Source: Paguma larvata
Taxonomy: Eukaryota; Chordata; Mammalia; Carnivora; Viverridae
Direction of reading: 5' to 3'
Assembly (NCBI GenBank): GCA_030068075.1
Contig: CM057824.1
Location: forward strand, 124,114,414 to 124,178,413
DNA: 64,000 nt
Shown one piece after another: positions 11,560 through 22,700 of the stretch (its first letter is position 1; each line of letters begins with the position of its first letter). The notes beneath the pieces are model-generated. The model did no database searches, had not been told where the DNA came from, and worked only from the letters and a program-made list of their open reading frames with translations. Both the position numbers and the translations under genes were made by a program.

Positions 11560-12045
11560 ATCATTCGGCATATATGTATGGCAGAGAGACAAGATAAGTA
11601 GGTTCAGGACATACTCAGAAATTGGATTTTGAAAAAGTTTGGATAACATATTAAGAAGTTTGAATTTTATCCAGAAGATTGTAGAACTCTATGGACGCTT
11701 TGTAAACAGGGGCTTTCTTTTTAAAGAGAATCACTCTCTCAGCTCCATGGATTTGCAAGGAATTGTATGGAGCAGGAGATACCTGAAGGCAAGAAAACAA
11801 GTTAGAAAAAAAAAGTTTATAATCTTAGTGAGAAATGTTGAGGGTCAGAGCTTTCTGTGTAAATGGAAAGAAAACAGATGTGAAAGATTTTTAACAGATA
11901 GCATCAATATTTATTCATCAGAAATGTTTTAATGTGGTGAGGGAGAGGGAGATGTCGGGATGATTTCCAACATTTCCTGAGTGATTAGTAATGTCATTCA
12001 CCAATTATGGGAAATAAGTTCTGTGAATGTTAAAAATGCAAGGAA
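11560..12045 (-). mobile_element. L2 LINE remnant (more 5' part), minus strand
   Basis: Antisense L2 blocks: ttaagaagtttgaattttatccagaag at about 11650-11676, ttttaaagagaatcactctc at 11719, gtggtgagggagagggagatg near 11934, and a diverged end near 12030. The plus frame 11639-11932 (97 residues) lies wholly inside this LINE in antisense and is rejected as a gene. Confidence 0.65.
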
Positions 12046-13379
12046 TTTTCTATAATGTGGTAGAAATTGAGGTAACATAGATCATCCAATCTTGTACTGC
12101 ATGGGGCAAAGTACGAATCAGAAAGAGAAACACGTAGTAAATCATGCCTTCTTTGCAAGAATAACATCTAGGAAGATTTATTTCAACCTCAAAAATTACT
12201 ATTTTAATACAACTGTAGAATAGAGCTTTATAAAAACATGGCCATTTTAGCATCAATATTATTTTCAACTTTGTAAGACAAAGTATTTACTATAGTACAT
12301 ATGGGGGTAGATGTCCAAGAAATATTTGTTTTGTAAGTTAAGTATAAATCAGTCATTTTAAAAGTGCAAAACAGTATAAATTCACAGGATTTCTTAATTA
12401 CCAATGATTTACTTGGTTTTTAATTGTACTTAAACGATGCTGTATTTATTGAGTATTGACTTTCGTATGGAAAATCATGGGAAACATATTAATACTGAAT
12501 ACAGATAAGAACATAAAATATATATCATAATGATTTTTACTGAAAATTAATATTTATTTTAATTATTCTTTACATGAATGAGTCTAGAAGAATAGAATGG
12601 CACCTCCCCCAAAGTAGTAGATATTAATAATATGAACATTGCTCTCCATCCCTCTCTCCCTCCCTTCCCTGTCTTTATTTACCTTTATATTTTTAGTTTT
12701 AGTTTAAAGCAGATACAAACAAGTAATAGATGAGAGACACCAATATCACATGTAGAGACAAAACTAAAAACAAGTTAATATTATTGTAGAAGTAAGTTAC
12801 TATTGCTTTCCCCAAGGTATGACTGACATTATTTTAGATAATATGCCATTTGAGACATATCTCTCTGTTCCCCAGAGACTTTTGGAATAATTACATTTAG
12901 GTTGCCCTTCTTTTATCAAGAGGTTGAAGATGCTATCAATCTATTTCTATTCCACAGAGCTTAGTAGCTTCAGTGGAATCTTGGATGTTTTATAGCTAAT
13001 ATTGTAGAGAAAACTCACACCATAAAAATGTTCCTCCATTAATCTTTGGAGTGTTTTGTTCTGGTTTGATCATAGTTCTTGCAATGACATTATAGTGTGT
13101 TTACTATTTGAACTCTAGTTTCTAAAACCGGATCCACAGTGTGCCCAGGGAAGTTGCAGTTCCATAGATTTAGGGCAAAATTAGATCACAACATACTGCT
13201 GGAGTTGGTGGTAACCCAAAGGAAAAATATTACTGTCCTTTTTTTTTTTTTAAAGAAAATTCAAGAAAACCTTTTATTTCTCCAGTAGAATGGACTTTCT
13301 TTTCCAGAAAACTGACATTCTGCCATAAAGGACAAAATTTATAGACCACATACACAATACATCCTAGAGATTAAATGAT
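12046..13379. other. Unassigned AT-rich noncoding stretch
   Basis: No recognised gene or repeat apart from a short pyrimidine-rich run (about 12643-12668) and a poly-T run at about 13239-13250. Confidence 0.5.
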
Positions 13380-14460
13380 TGCGTTGGAAAAAAATCTTAG
13401 AGAATATCTGGTCTACTCTCCCTCCAAATAATAGGATTCTGTCTACGGCATCCTTGAAAGACAACGATCCTATTTATACAATGCCTCTCCTCTATTGATG
13501 GACAGTCCATAGGGTAAGTCAAACTTAATCTTCCAATTTATATTTTCTACTCAGCTTTCTCTAACAAACAAGGAGGGAGAAGATCTTCTTCATGTGAATA
13601 AAATAGTCCTTTAAACATTTGAAGATAATGGGCATATCTCCCTCTGTTCTTTAATTCCCTATGCTGAATACTCCCAATTTCCCCAACTTTTTCTGTGATT
13701 TACAAATCTTACATACTCCCTGATTCCTTTCTCTGGGCAATCTATTACTTCAGTCTTACCCTTAGGGTAATATTCTGATCTTGCCACTAGACTCTCCTAT
13801 GGAAGAATTCTGTGTATTAGAATACCTACATTATACTGACAGCTCATGTACAACTTGCATACAACTAAAATTCTAGAGCATTTTGCATATTGAAACACTT
13901 ATTTTTGACACTACCTAAAAGGTTTAAGTCTTTTTCCAACTCAATCCCATGTTGGTTATGATGCTTGATTCCACTTACTAAGATTGTTAAAAATAGTGAA
14001 AGAGGCTATCAAAACCATACAATCCTAGATTTGAAACCTAACTCTGGGTCAAGGGTTCTGCCCTAAAAATTTGGTGTGATCGCCATATTTGATCTACGTC
14101 TTTATTGTCTTCATCTGAAACTTTGACAAAAATGTTAAAGAAGAGAAAAATAGAATACTCTTGTACTCCTTTGCCTATAAATATTTTAGAAAGATTAGTT
14201 CCATTATTGAAAAACACTTAGTATAAGCATTCAACAAATTTCAAATTCACTCAAGCATTTTAATCAGAGTATATTTTTCTATACTATTTACAAGGTTGCC
14301 GTGTGATTTGTAGAAGGCCTTGCTGAAACACAACCGTACATGTACATATGATTATACTCATTTGCTAACCTTGCAAATCTTGTCAGTTTGACATAGCTTG
14401 TTTCTTCTGAGCCTATGCTGGTTCCTCCTATTTAACTTTTGCTTGTATAAATGTAAAAAC
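13380..14460 (-). mobile_element. Ancient CR1/L3-type LINE, minus strand
   Basis: This is a strongly diverged non-LTR retrotransposon of the CR1 clade. Read on the minus strand, 14294-14327 encodes FSKAFYKSHGN, matching the reverse-transcriptase motif F-S-K-A-F-D-x-V-x-H of CR1/L3 elements with the catalytic Asp replaced by Tyr. On the plus strand, other antisense CR1 landmarks follow in order: a nucleotide block near 13612-13642, the ggtgtgatcgccatatttga block near 14072, and gcctatgctggttcctccta near 14411. About 1.1 kb of collinear similarity is unusually long for this age class. Subfamily (L3 or CR1_Mam) is not resolved. Confidence 0.65.
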
Positions 14461-15998
14461 TATCTATTTGATGAATTATAATTTTTTCTAGAAATTAAGT
14501 TTGGGTTTCTTGGTCTGTGGCTGTGCTCACCCATTCAGCAAGCAGGCCAATCCTCTAACTATACAGTGCTATGCTAATTGCATACTGTCTATAGTAGAGT
14601 AGATGCACAAAGTCAAGATTCTATGAAATATACTCCCATGTGAAAGTATTGAAACTATCCAGGATTTGTGCAGCATAACTGCAATAAAGATGAACTGAAG
14701 AAGCCTGATCCAGATTCAATTATTATAATGTTTCTTTAAAAAATTGTTTAATATAAAATTAACCTTATGATGTCTTATCCTAAAGAGAATTGATATACAA
14801 ATATATTACCATAAAAGGTCAGATTTTGAGTATCTTAAGGTCATAATATATTTACTAAGCATTAATGTTTAATAAAAAGAAAGTGTTGATTAGCTAGGTT
14901 ATGTTATTTCTAAAGCATGATTATACACATATGGCTTATGCTCAAATTTGTGCCTCCAGGTGTATTCAAAATGTCTCTACTGTGCCATAACTATACAGAA
15001 ATTCCTTTCTGTTGTATCTACCTCACTGGAAACTTTCATACCAATGAGTTATTTATTTAGCAATAATATCTTTACCACATAGCAAATGGATTTAGGTAGA
15101 TAAGATCAGCCACAGAACTTAACACCTACTTGCAGAGTCAGTCTATTATGAAATCATGGTCTTTTACACAGGCAGTTAATTTTATTTTAGAGCTGAGAGA
15201 CCATTGATGTCTAAGGCTAGCTTCCTTCTTTTTTTTTTTCTTTTGTAAACAACGGCTTATTATCTAGACTAAGACTTTCAGTGCAATTTGTAAAAGCTCC
15301 AAGACATGTTGCATATGTTTCTGTTTAACATGACCAGAAACTATAAGACAAATTCATATTTTAATTACAAATTTCTAGCTAAGTGTGCCATTGACCACCC
15401 ATACCACTGTGATGGGGCCCTTATTCTTCTCTAGACATGCAAATCTAGGCAACTACTGTACACACGTTATGAAGCGGGCAACACTCCACATGGAATAACT
15501 GAATTCATCCAAAAGAATAAAACAGGAGCCTCTAGGAACAGTCAAGATAAAAAATCCATTTCTAAAGGAAGTATGGGGGGTGTAGGACATCTTTCTCATA
15601 ACATTTATTCATTAATCAGAGTAAAATGGCCAATATTCAATGTCATGTTTAGTTTGGAGATCTAATAGGTATATTATTATTGGCCTGCATTTATTTTTGG
15701 TTTTTATTTTTGCTTATCTTCTCTAATTCTTCAAGAATTGAGCAAATATTTGTATAATTACAAAGAATAAATGTACATATTTATGTTGCTCTATTGTTAC
15801 CAGAGAATGTCTTTCTGATGATTTATAAAACATTTACTTTGGTAAGTTAAAGTATTTAGAAAGTGAACTAGAAAATTGAAGAGGAAGAAATATGGGGAGA
15901 AATATCCCTTTAATTTGTACCACTAGTCATATGTTCTTATTTTGGAAAAGTTGGAAAATGTACTACCAGCCATATAATGTTTTGGTAAAAGCATTTTT
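14461..15998. other. Unassigned AT-rich noncoding stretch
   Basis: No gene or repeat recognised, apart from a poly-T run at about 15230-15239. The 15380-15520 part is less AT-rich and not repeat-like. Confidence 0.5.
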
Positions 15999-15999
15999 T

Positions 16000-16059
16000 A
16001 AAATATTTATTTTACTTTATTTTGAGAAAGAGAGAGAGTGAGAGCGAGAGAATGAGAGA

Positions 16060-16095
<36 letters not shown>

Positions 16096-16283
16096 CAGAG
16101 ACAGAGAGAATGAGCAGGAAAGAGGCAGAGAGAGAGAGAGAGAGGGAGGGAGAGAAAGAATTCCAAGCAGGCTTCATGCTGTGAGCACAGAGCCAGATGG
16201 AGGCTCAGTCTCATAAACTGTGAGATCATGACCTGAGCTGAAATCAAGTCTGACACTTAACCAACTGAGCCACCCAGGTGCCC
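16000..16283 (-). mobile_element. Can-SINE, minus strand, with expanded GA/GACAGA tract
   Basis: The reversed Can-SINE ends ccaactgagccacccaggtg. Its purine tract has expanded to about 125 bp (16026-16150) of GA and GACAGA units, making the element longer than its neighbours. Near-perfect duplications of tggtaaaagcattttttaaa flank it at about 15982 and 16284. The Arg/Glu-rich plus frame (16022-16216) and the Ser/Leu-rich minus frame (16017-16256) are translations of this microsatellite. Confidence 0.95.
16026..16150. repeat. (GA)n and (GACAGA)n microsatellite inside a SINE
   Basis: A pure GA run, then about five GACAGA hexamers near 16075-16106, then a second GA run. Slippage within the SINE's own purine tract explains it. 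Confidence 0.95.
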
Positions 16284-16732
16284 TGGTAAAACCATTTTTA
16301 AATCATTAATACAGAAGGCTTTTTAAAATATACATTTTTAATTTACATAATTTAAATGTGTAGGCCTTACGGGTAGGGGGTAATTCAGGGTTGTGATTTA
16401 CTTTGGGTTGCCTTTAAAGTAGTTAACAGCATTCAAATATAAAATAATGCAATTAGACCTGATTTTCTATCTGCTGTTTTCCAAACAGATTATATAGTTT
16501 CTTGATGGTTGTTGCATGGTCATAAAGAATACAGTATTTTTAAAGAATATGAAATACTAATTGACAGAGAGGTTTTTAAAGAATTTGGAATGAATTCCTG
16601 AATTATTACATTGGCTTTTCCTTTTAGAAACATGCAATTTTCCCCACTTTCTTCTCCATCTTAATATGATCGGATCCTTTCAATTTTATATCAACAGTAT
16701 CAACACAAACAAAATTTCACAATTTACCTAAT
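16284..16732. other. Unassigned noncoding stretch
   Basis: After the SINE target duplication, no feature is recognised before the L1 3' end at about 16733. Confidence 0.5.
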
Positions 16733-16873
16733 AAATTGGTGATGGGTATTAAGGAGGGCATTTGTTGTGATGAGTACCCGGTATATATAAGTGATGATCA
16801 CTAAATTCTACTTCTGACACTTATATTACATTGTATGTTAACTAGACTTCAAATAAAAACTTGAAACATTAAA
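16733..16873 (+). mobile_element. Short L1 3' end, carnivoran type
   Basis: Contains the L1 3' UTR landmarks aattggtgatgggtattaag, gatgagtacccggtat, tgtatgttaactagactt and the A-rich end aataaaaacttgaaacatta. It is severely 5'-truncated, about 140 bp. No clear target duplication. Confidence 0.8.
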
Positions 16874-18645
16874 AAAAGTCAAATGATAGACATTTTAATT
16901 GAATTTTTTTAAGATAACTAACATGCAGCTATAAAAAATAAGGCAGAGATCCTGTGTACCCCTTACCAAGTTTCCCGTAATGGCAACATTTTGTAAAACT
17001 ATAGTACAAAATCGCAAACACAGAGGGAAGGAGGCACACCATAAGAGACTCTTAAATACAGAGGACAAACTGAGAGTTGATGGGGGAAAATTGGTGATGG
17101 GCATTGAGGAGGGCACTTGTTGGGATGAGCACTGGATGTTGTATGTAAGTGATGAATCATGGGAATATATCCCCAAAACCAAGAGTACACTGTATACATT
17201 GTATATTAGCCAACTGGACAATAAATTATATTTAAATTTTTTAAACGAGAAAAATAGGGAATTAATTGATATTAATATGATTCTCCCACCTAATTCACAT
17301 TTCCCTTCTTTTACCTGTATTCATTTGTGTGTATGTTTAGTTCTATACAATTTCATCACATTTATCCACTACCACATTCAGCAGTTCTATATCTTCACAA
17401 GGGTCCTTTGAATTTCCATTTTATAACTACACTCACTTCCCTGTGTCCCCCCTTCCCCCTCCCTCTCTCTAACACTGGCCATTGCTAATCTATTCCCCAT
17501 TTCTAAAATTTGCCAATTGAAATATCTTACATAAATGGAATTACATAGTATGCCACCTTTTAGGATTGTTTCTTTTCACTCAGTGCTCATTCAGTGACTC
17601 CTAGGAAATGCTTTCAAGATGTCACATCTGTCAGTAATGTTGCTTTTTGTTGCTGACTAACATTCCATTATAGGAGTGTACAACAATTTAGACACTCTCC
17701 CATTGAAGATATCGATATCTTGACTAGCTTTTGACTATTAATGACTAAAGCTGTTGTAAATATTCATGTGCAAGTTTTTACGTAAGTTTTCATCTCTCTG
17801 GGATAAATGGCCAACAGTACAATAGTTGGTCTTAACAATGGATAATTACACGTTTAATTATATTTTTTAAAAATTGCCAAATTGTCTTGCGGAGTAGTTG
17901 TACCATTTTATGTTCTCGATAGCAAAGTAGATCCTTGTATATATATAGTGTTCTCTGTTTTTTATTTTAGTTGTTGAGATAGCTGCATAGACCTATCTTA
18001 TTTGGTTTTAAGTTGTATTTCTCTGATGACTTAGGATATAGAGTATCTCTTCACATGCTTATTTGTCATAGATGAATCTTCTCCTTTGAAATAATATTAT
18101 GATTTCATTATGCCATATTATGAAATTATCATGTCTTTTGTCCATTTTCTATTTTTTTACAGTATTAAGTTTTGAGAGCTGCTTATATATTCTAGATATT
18201 AGCCCTTTGTTGGATATGTAGTTTGCAAGTATTTTTTCCTAATTCAAAGCTCTTTTATCCATTATTTTCATATGGTCTTCCACAGAACGAAAGTTTAAAT
18301 TTCATTGTAGTCCAATTTATTAATTTTTCCTTCTATGAATTATTATTTTTGTTTCAATTCTTAAGACTTTATCTAACCCTAAATCTCAAAAAATGCCCTC
18401 CTCTTTTTTCCTAAAAAAGTGTCCTTTGTTTTCTCCTAAAAATTTGATAGTTTTATATTTTCACTTTAAGTCCTTCATTCATTTGAACTCACTGTTTGTC
18501 TATCATTTGGTTGGATTTATTTCTTTATTTCCTATGGGTGTCCAATTGCTCCAGTCCCATTTGTTGAATTGCTAGGATGTTTCAATATAAAATTTAGTTA
18601 AATATGTATCCTACTGCTATGATAGTACAGATAAAGTCACCTCCA
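16874..18645 (-). mobile_element. Old L1 3' region (L1M class), minus strand, interrupted
   Basis: Plus-strand text is antisense L1 3' end: atggcaacattttgtaaaac near 16980, cctgtgtccccccttccccc near 17441, ctctgggataaatggccaac near 17796, aattgtcttgcggagtagtt near 17880, attctagatattagcccttt near 18189, tccaatttattaatttttcc near 18312, and gtccaattgctccagtccca near 18540. Divergence places it among older mammalian L1s. A younger L1 at 17022-17250 sits inside it. Confidence 0.8.
17022..17250 (+). mobile_element. L1 3' end inserted in the older antisense L1
   Basis: Shows the carnivoran L1 3' UTR: aggcacaccataagagactc, ggacaaactgagagttgatg, ttggtgatgggcattgagga, gggcacttgttgggatgagc, and a final acaataaattatatttaaat. 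It is 5'-truncated to about 230 bp. The 143-residue frame at 16980-17411 runs across the insertion junctions and is not a gene. Confidence 0.85.
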
Positions 18646-18839
18646 AATTGACAAAGGGCTTTATATTTTTATTCAGAGCACTTCTTTTTATATGATATAT
18701 CAAGCCATGAACAGAACTTTGCTCTCATATCATCTTCGGAGCACCTTCTGTTGATTGCCCAGTAGTTTAAGTCAAGCTCCAATGGGAATGAGGGAAAAAT
18801 TTACTTTGAGGACCATCTGTGTTTGTTCAGCTTGTGATC
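18646..18839. other. Unassigned noncoding stretch
   Basis: Nothing recognised between the old L1 and the MIR. Confidence 0.45.
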
Positions 18840-18980
18840 TTTACCTGCATTTTACAAATGATGACGCCAAGGCTCAGAGAGTTGAAAGACTCATTCCACG
18901 CTTGTCTAATCAGTAAATGTCAGTTCTACCTGATGCCAAATTCTTCTAATCTTTTCACTGCTCAAAGTGCCTCTCTTTGG
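18840..18980 (-). mobile_element. MIR SINE, minus strand
   Basis: Antisense MIR blocks cattttacaaatgatgacgc, caaggctcagagagttgaaa and a diverged tail near 18940. Confidence 0.65.
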
Positions 18981-20246
18981 ATTCTTGGATGTCTTCCCTA
19001 AATTCTAGATGTGCAGTTCTTTATTATTAGTTTAAATATATATTATTTAACACATCTTCTATTGCGTAGTGATATTCTAAGCATTGTCCCATTTTATTTT
19101 CCCCTAAGATTATTGACAATGGAACACTCTATAAGGATGTGAAAACTGTCCCATTCTAAAAGAAAACAATTAAAAACAAATGCAAATGTTTGTACTTATT
19201 TTCAGGTTTATAGTTGCCTTCTCTATATAAATACTCATTAAAATAGGGCCTTACTGTTCTCTCCCTCTAATTTTGAAATGATACATCTTTTATTCCTAAC
19301 ATACTTTCAAGAAATAAACATTTTCTTCCAGAGCCTATGCTTTGGATCTGTAGGCAGGCTTTGTATATATTACAAGCAGCCAGCATGTTAATTCTGATTA
19401 CCAACCTGAGCTGCCTTCTCATAATTATAGAACACAGCTTGAGCCTGTGTGGTTTTATGTATTAAACACTCAGAGATGAATGGAATATGTGATTCAGAGA
19501 AATACAGAGAAAAGTTGGTACTGAATTGCTGAATTTCACACGGATTGTCCAAATGTGGAGAATATGGCTTGCCAAAATACCTATGTAATGTGTTTCTTTG
19601 GATGCTTTCATGTTAATAATGCCCCACACCTGAAAAAATATTCCATTTTGACTCACATTTGGAATTCTTGCATTCATGAGAAGGAACAAATAATTTTAAA
19701 AGGAATCATGTATCAATGATGTTGGCCTTCTGGTATGATATCTGAATTTCATTTAATTTAACGTGCTTATCATATCTCGTATAATATGCAAATGTCACCC
19801 GAGTTTAAATTATTCCTTTGGTGAAACTTTTAGTAACAAAAACGTAACATAATTTTATACTCTCAATACGGGTTGTCATTGAATAATCTGCCCTTTTCTG
19901 TTCTTAGCTCCCACACTACTAGAAAGCACAGAGGTTGGCCTCCTATGGATATGAATATAAATCTTACAATTGATACTATCATTTTATAAATTACAAGACT
20001 CAAATATGCTTTTGTGAAAACTTTATACTTGCATAAAAGTGTAATAATACAATGCTCTATAATTCCCATTTTATATGTACAACTATGTTTTAAATACTTT
20101 CCCAGTTTGTATGCATTCCTCCAGAACTTTTTCCATCTTAATATAGAAATATAACTATGGATTTCCCACATATAAGTGGTATAATATTATTACAATTATT
20201 ATTCTGTGACTATTTTTTTCCATTGAAAACCAATGTGGCTACTTTT
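18981..20246. other. Unassigned stretch; possible conserved noncoding DNA
   Basis: No gene or clear repeat. The 19320-19830 part is repeat-free and includes a consensus octamer ATGCAAAT (19786-19793). Minus-strand frames at 19462-19689 and 19863-20171 give no recognisable protein. Confidence 0.35.
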
Positions 20247-20461
20247 TTTTTAATTTTTTTTAATGTTTATTTTTAAGACAGAGAGAGACAGAGCATGAGT
20301 GGGGGAAGGGCAGAGAGAGAGGGAGACACAGAATCCGAAGCAGGCTCCAGGCTCTGAGCCGTCAGCACAGAGCCGGATACGGGGCTCGAACTCACAGACC
20401 GTGAGATCATGACCTGAGCCGAAGTCGAACGCTCAACCGACTGAGCCACCCAGGCGCCCCT
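20247..20461 (-). mobile_element. Can-SINE, minus strand
   Basis: T-rich tail, GA tract, gagatcatgacctgagccga block and the head end gccacccaggcgcccc. Target duplications aatgtggctactttt / aatgtggttactttt at 20232 and 20462 differ at one position. It is close to the family consensus, hence fairly young. Confidence 0.96.
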
Positions 20462-20594
20462 AATGTGGTTACTTTTTAACTGTGATGCCACGTAAGTAAC
20501 CCAGACTCTCTGGGTTTTTCATTTGTAAAAGTCAATGAGCAATGTCTACCTCAAAGCAGAGTTGGGAATATCATTTATTCTTTCAGTATGTAAC

Positions 20595-20860
20595 CAAAAT
20601 TCATTTATGTATTCCCTCATTAAGCTCTAACTCTGTACTAAGCACTGTTCTGCTGTAATGGAGTTCACATTCAAATGGGGGTAGAGGAGGTAGGAAAATA
20701 TCACAAAATATAAGCCAGTTAATAACTATGGATAAAAGTAACGTAAAATAAGGGGTTGGAAAGTGACCTTGGGGATGGTCATTGATAACATTTTAAATAG
20801 GGCCCTTCAGAAATTACATTAAATATGAAATATAATGACTTCAGCACAAGGCCAAGTATA
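20595..20860 (-). mobile_element. L2 LINE remnant, minus strand
   Basis: Antisense L2 3' end: tcatttatgtattccctcat, ctgtactaagcactgttctg, taatggagttcacattcaaa, then a diverged ggatggtcattgataacat block near 20775. Confidence 0.55.
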
Positions 20861-22414
20861 TATTTGCCACTCTAAAGGTATTAATTCCTCCCATCTTCCT
20901 TTGCTCTTTCTCTTTCCTTCCTTATAACCCAGAATGATGATGAGAATTTAAATCCAAAGGAAGACTTTTAATTTCACCATCAGTCCTTAACTGTCTCCTG
21001 TGATTTGGTTCAAATTCATACTTTTTGAGAATGAGAAAAAGACATTGAAGAGAAGGAAACTAGATTTTGATCTGATCTTGCTTTCAACTAGATTGGCCGT
21101 CTTAAAAAAGATTCTCTTAATATCTTGGCCTATTCTTCTGAGAAAGGAGAGCTAGAGATTCGTAAGTGTGTTTGTACCACATATTCTTTAGTCTTTTAAT
21201 CTAACCTTAAATGATTCAATAGGATGAAACTACTCCATAGCTTAATTGTAATATTTCTGATAAAATGTTGAGAACACTCTTTATTCTAGGATAATATACT
21301 ACTTTCTTAATAATATTTGTATTATGCTTTCTCTTCCTATCCTTTTCTTTCTAAAAAAATGTTTATCTTTGTGAAAAATGAGTCAGTTCAATCTCTAATC
21401 TCTATATATCCTATTTTTACGCATTAAAAATTACAATAGTTGCCACCATATGCTTGCTTTAAAATAATTTGAAGTATCTTATAAATTATATTTGGAAAAT
21501 ATAAAAAGTAAACACTAAGCCACCACAAATGGAAGAATAGAACGACTCAACTATACTTTTCAGTTCTCTAATTCCTGTTTACTTCTTAAAACATAATATT
21601 TCATTTTAATATTGCTTCTGCAAAAATACCAGACATTTAAGTACATTGACTCATAATATCTAAATAATGGTTTTAATTCTGAAAAATCTTGATGAAACCA
21701 CTTAATTTCTGAAAACCATTAGTAAGCTAACATGCTGATCATTAGCTCTTGTCATATATAATTTGCATGTTGGGCTCATCCATTTCAAGGTGATTAACAG
21801 TACATTCAGTTACCTAATCAGCCTATTTAATATGGAAAAGTCATCTTCTTTCAATTTCCTGGAGATGCCATCAAGATCCTGGCACCTTAAATGCAGCTAT
21901 TTCAGAATTGCCCTTGGATCTGTCCTGATAGTTTCATTTTTTAGGCATGCTTGGAATATTCTCAATTCCACGTCATTAGCCAATCTCATTCTATCAATGA
22001 TTAAGGCCACCAGCTTTGGAAAGACAGCCGGAATTAAGAAAATTCTTGTGTTCACACACACACAAATAAAATATTACGTTCGGTTTGATATGAGCTGCTG
22101 GAAAATGGCATGATTCTGTTTTATAAAAAGTTAGGAACTGTATTATCCAGCATCCAGCACAGTGAATGGCACATGGTGGTTTCATAATATATGGATGCTG
22201 GAATTCAGTCAGCTGCTTTACTAGTTGTGTTTATTGCTTCTCATTGCTAGTGGTTGTGACATATTTGTACACTAGATTCTTTCAAAACAGCAGTTGTGTG
22301 TTTGTTGGTGCCTTTAAAATATCAGAAATAATAGCTACCGCAAGGCATTATTCAATAAACATTTCTTGATGAAATCAGTGAGTATATGTAAAATAGTTTC
22401 GCTATCTTTTTTTC
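20861..22414. other. Unassigned stretch; possible conserved noncoding DNA
   Basis: Mostly unique AT-rich DNA. The 21770-22110 part has no repeat character, contains TCAATGATTAA (21994-22004, a homeodomain-like site) and carries a 116-codon plus frame (21763-22113) with no recognisable domain. A weak L2/MIR-like 3' end is seen at about 22150-22180, with a 10-bp inverted repeat at 22147-22156 / 22192-22201. Confidence 0.35.
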
Positions 22415-22700
22415 CCTCTTGGCTGAGAGCCATGAAGACAGTGCAGATCCAAACCTCATAACCACAAGGAACTGACTTTCTGACAACTAGTTGAATGACT
22501 TTGGGAGTGGACTATATCCCAGGTTGTCCAGAATAGATTTCTGCAGGCAAACACTTTGAGTGTGGAAACTTGAGTAGAAAACTCTGTGAACCCGCTCTTG
22601 GACTTCTGACCTACGGAACTCGGAGGTAATAAATGGATGTTCTTTTGGGTCCCTACATTTAGTGGTGATTTGTTTCTCAGTGTTGGGAAACAAATATGGA
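22415..22700 (+). mobile_element. ERVL-MaLR LTR, 3' part
   Basis: Landmarks of a mammalian MaLR-type LTR in sense orientation: accacaaggaactgactttc, a ttgggagtggactatatccc block near 22500, gacctacggaactcggaggt, then aataaatggatgttcttttg. The 5' end is missing or too diverged. Subfamily is unresolved. Confidence 0.6.

Noticed and set aside
11639..11932. 97-codon plus-strand frame
   Set aside because: Lies entirely in an antisense L2 LINE remnant.
16980..17411. 143-codon plus-strand open frame, the longest in the window
   Set aside because: It starts in antisense old L1, crosses the inserted L1 3' end at 17022-17250 and continues into old L1 again. A frame over insertion junctions is chance.
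19030..19170. Possible MIR fragment
   Set aside because: Only one short block (ttctaagcattgtcccatt) fits. Too weak to call.
19863..20171. 102-codon minus-strand frame
   Set aside because: AT-rich composition yields Ile/Lys/Tyr-rich chance protein, with no domain recognised.
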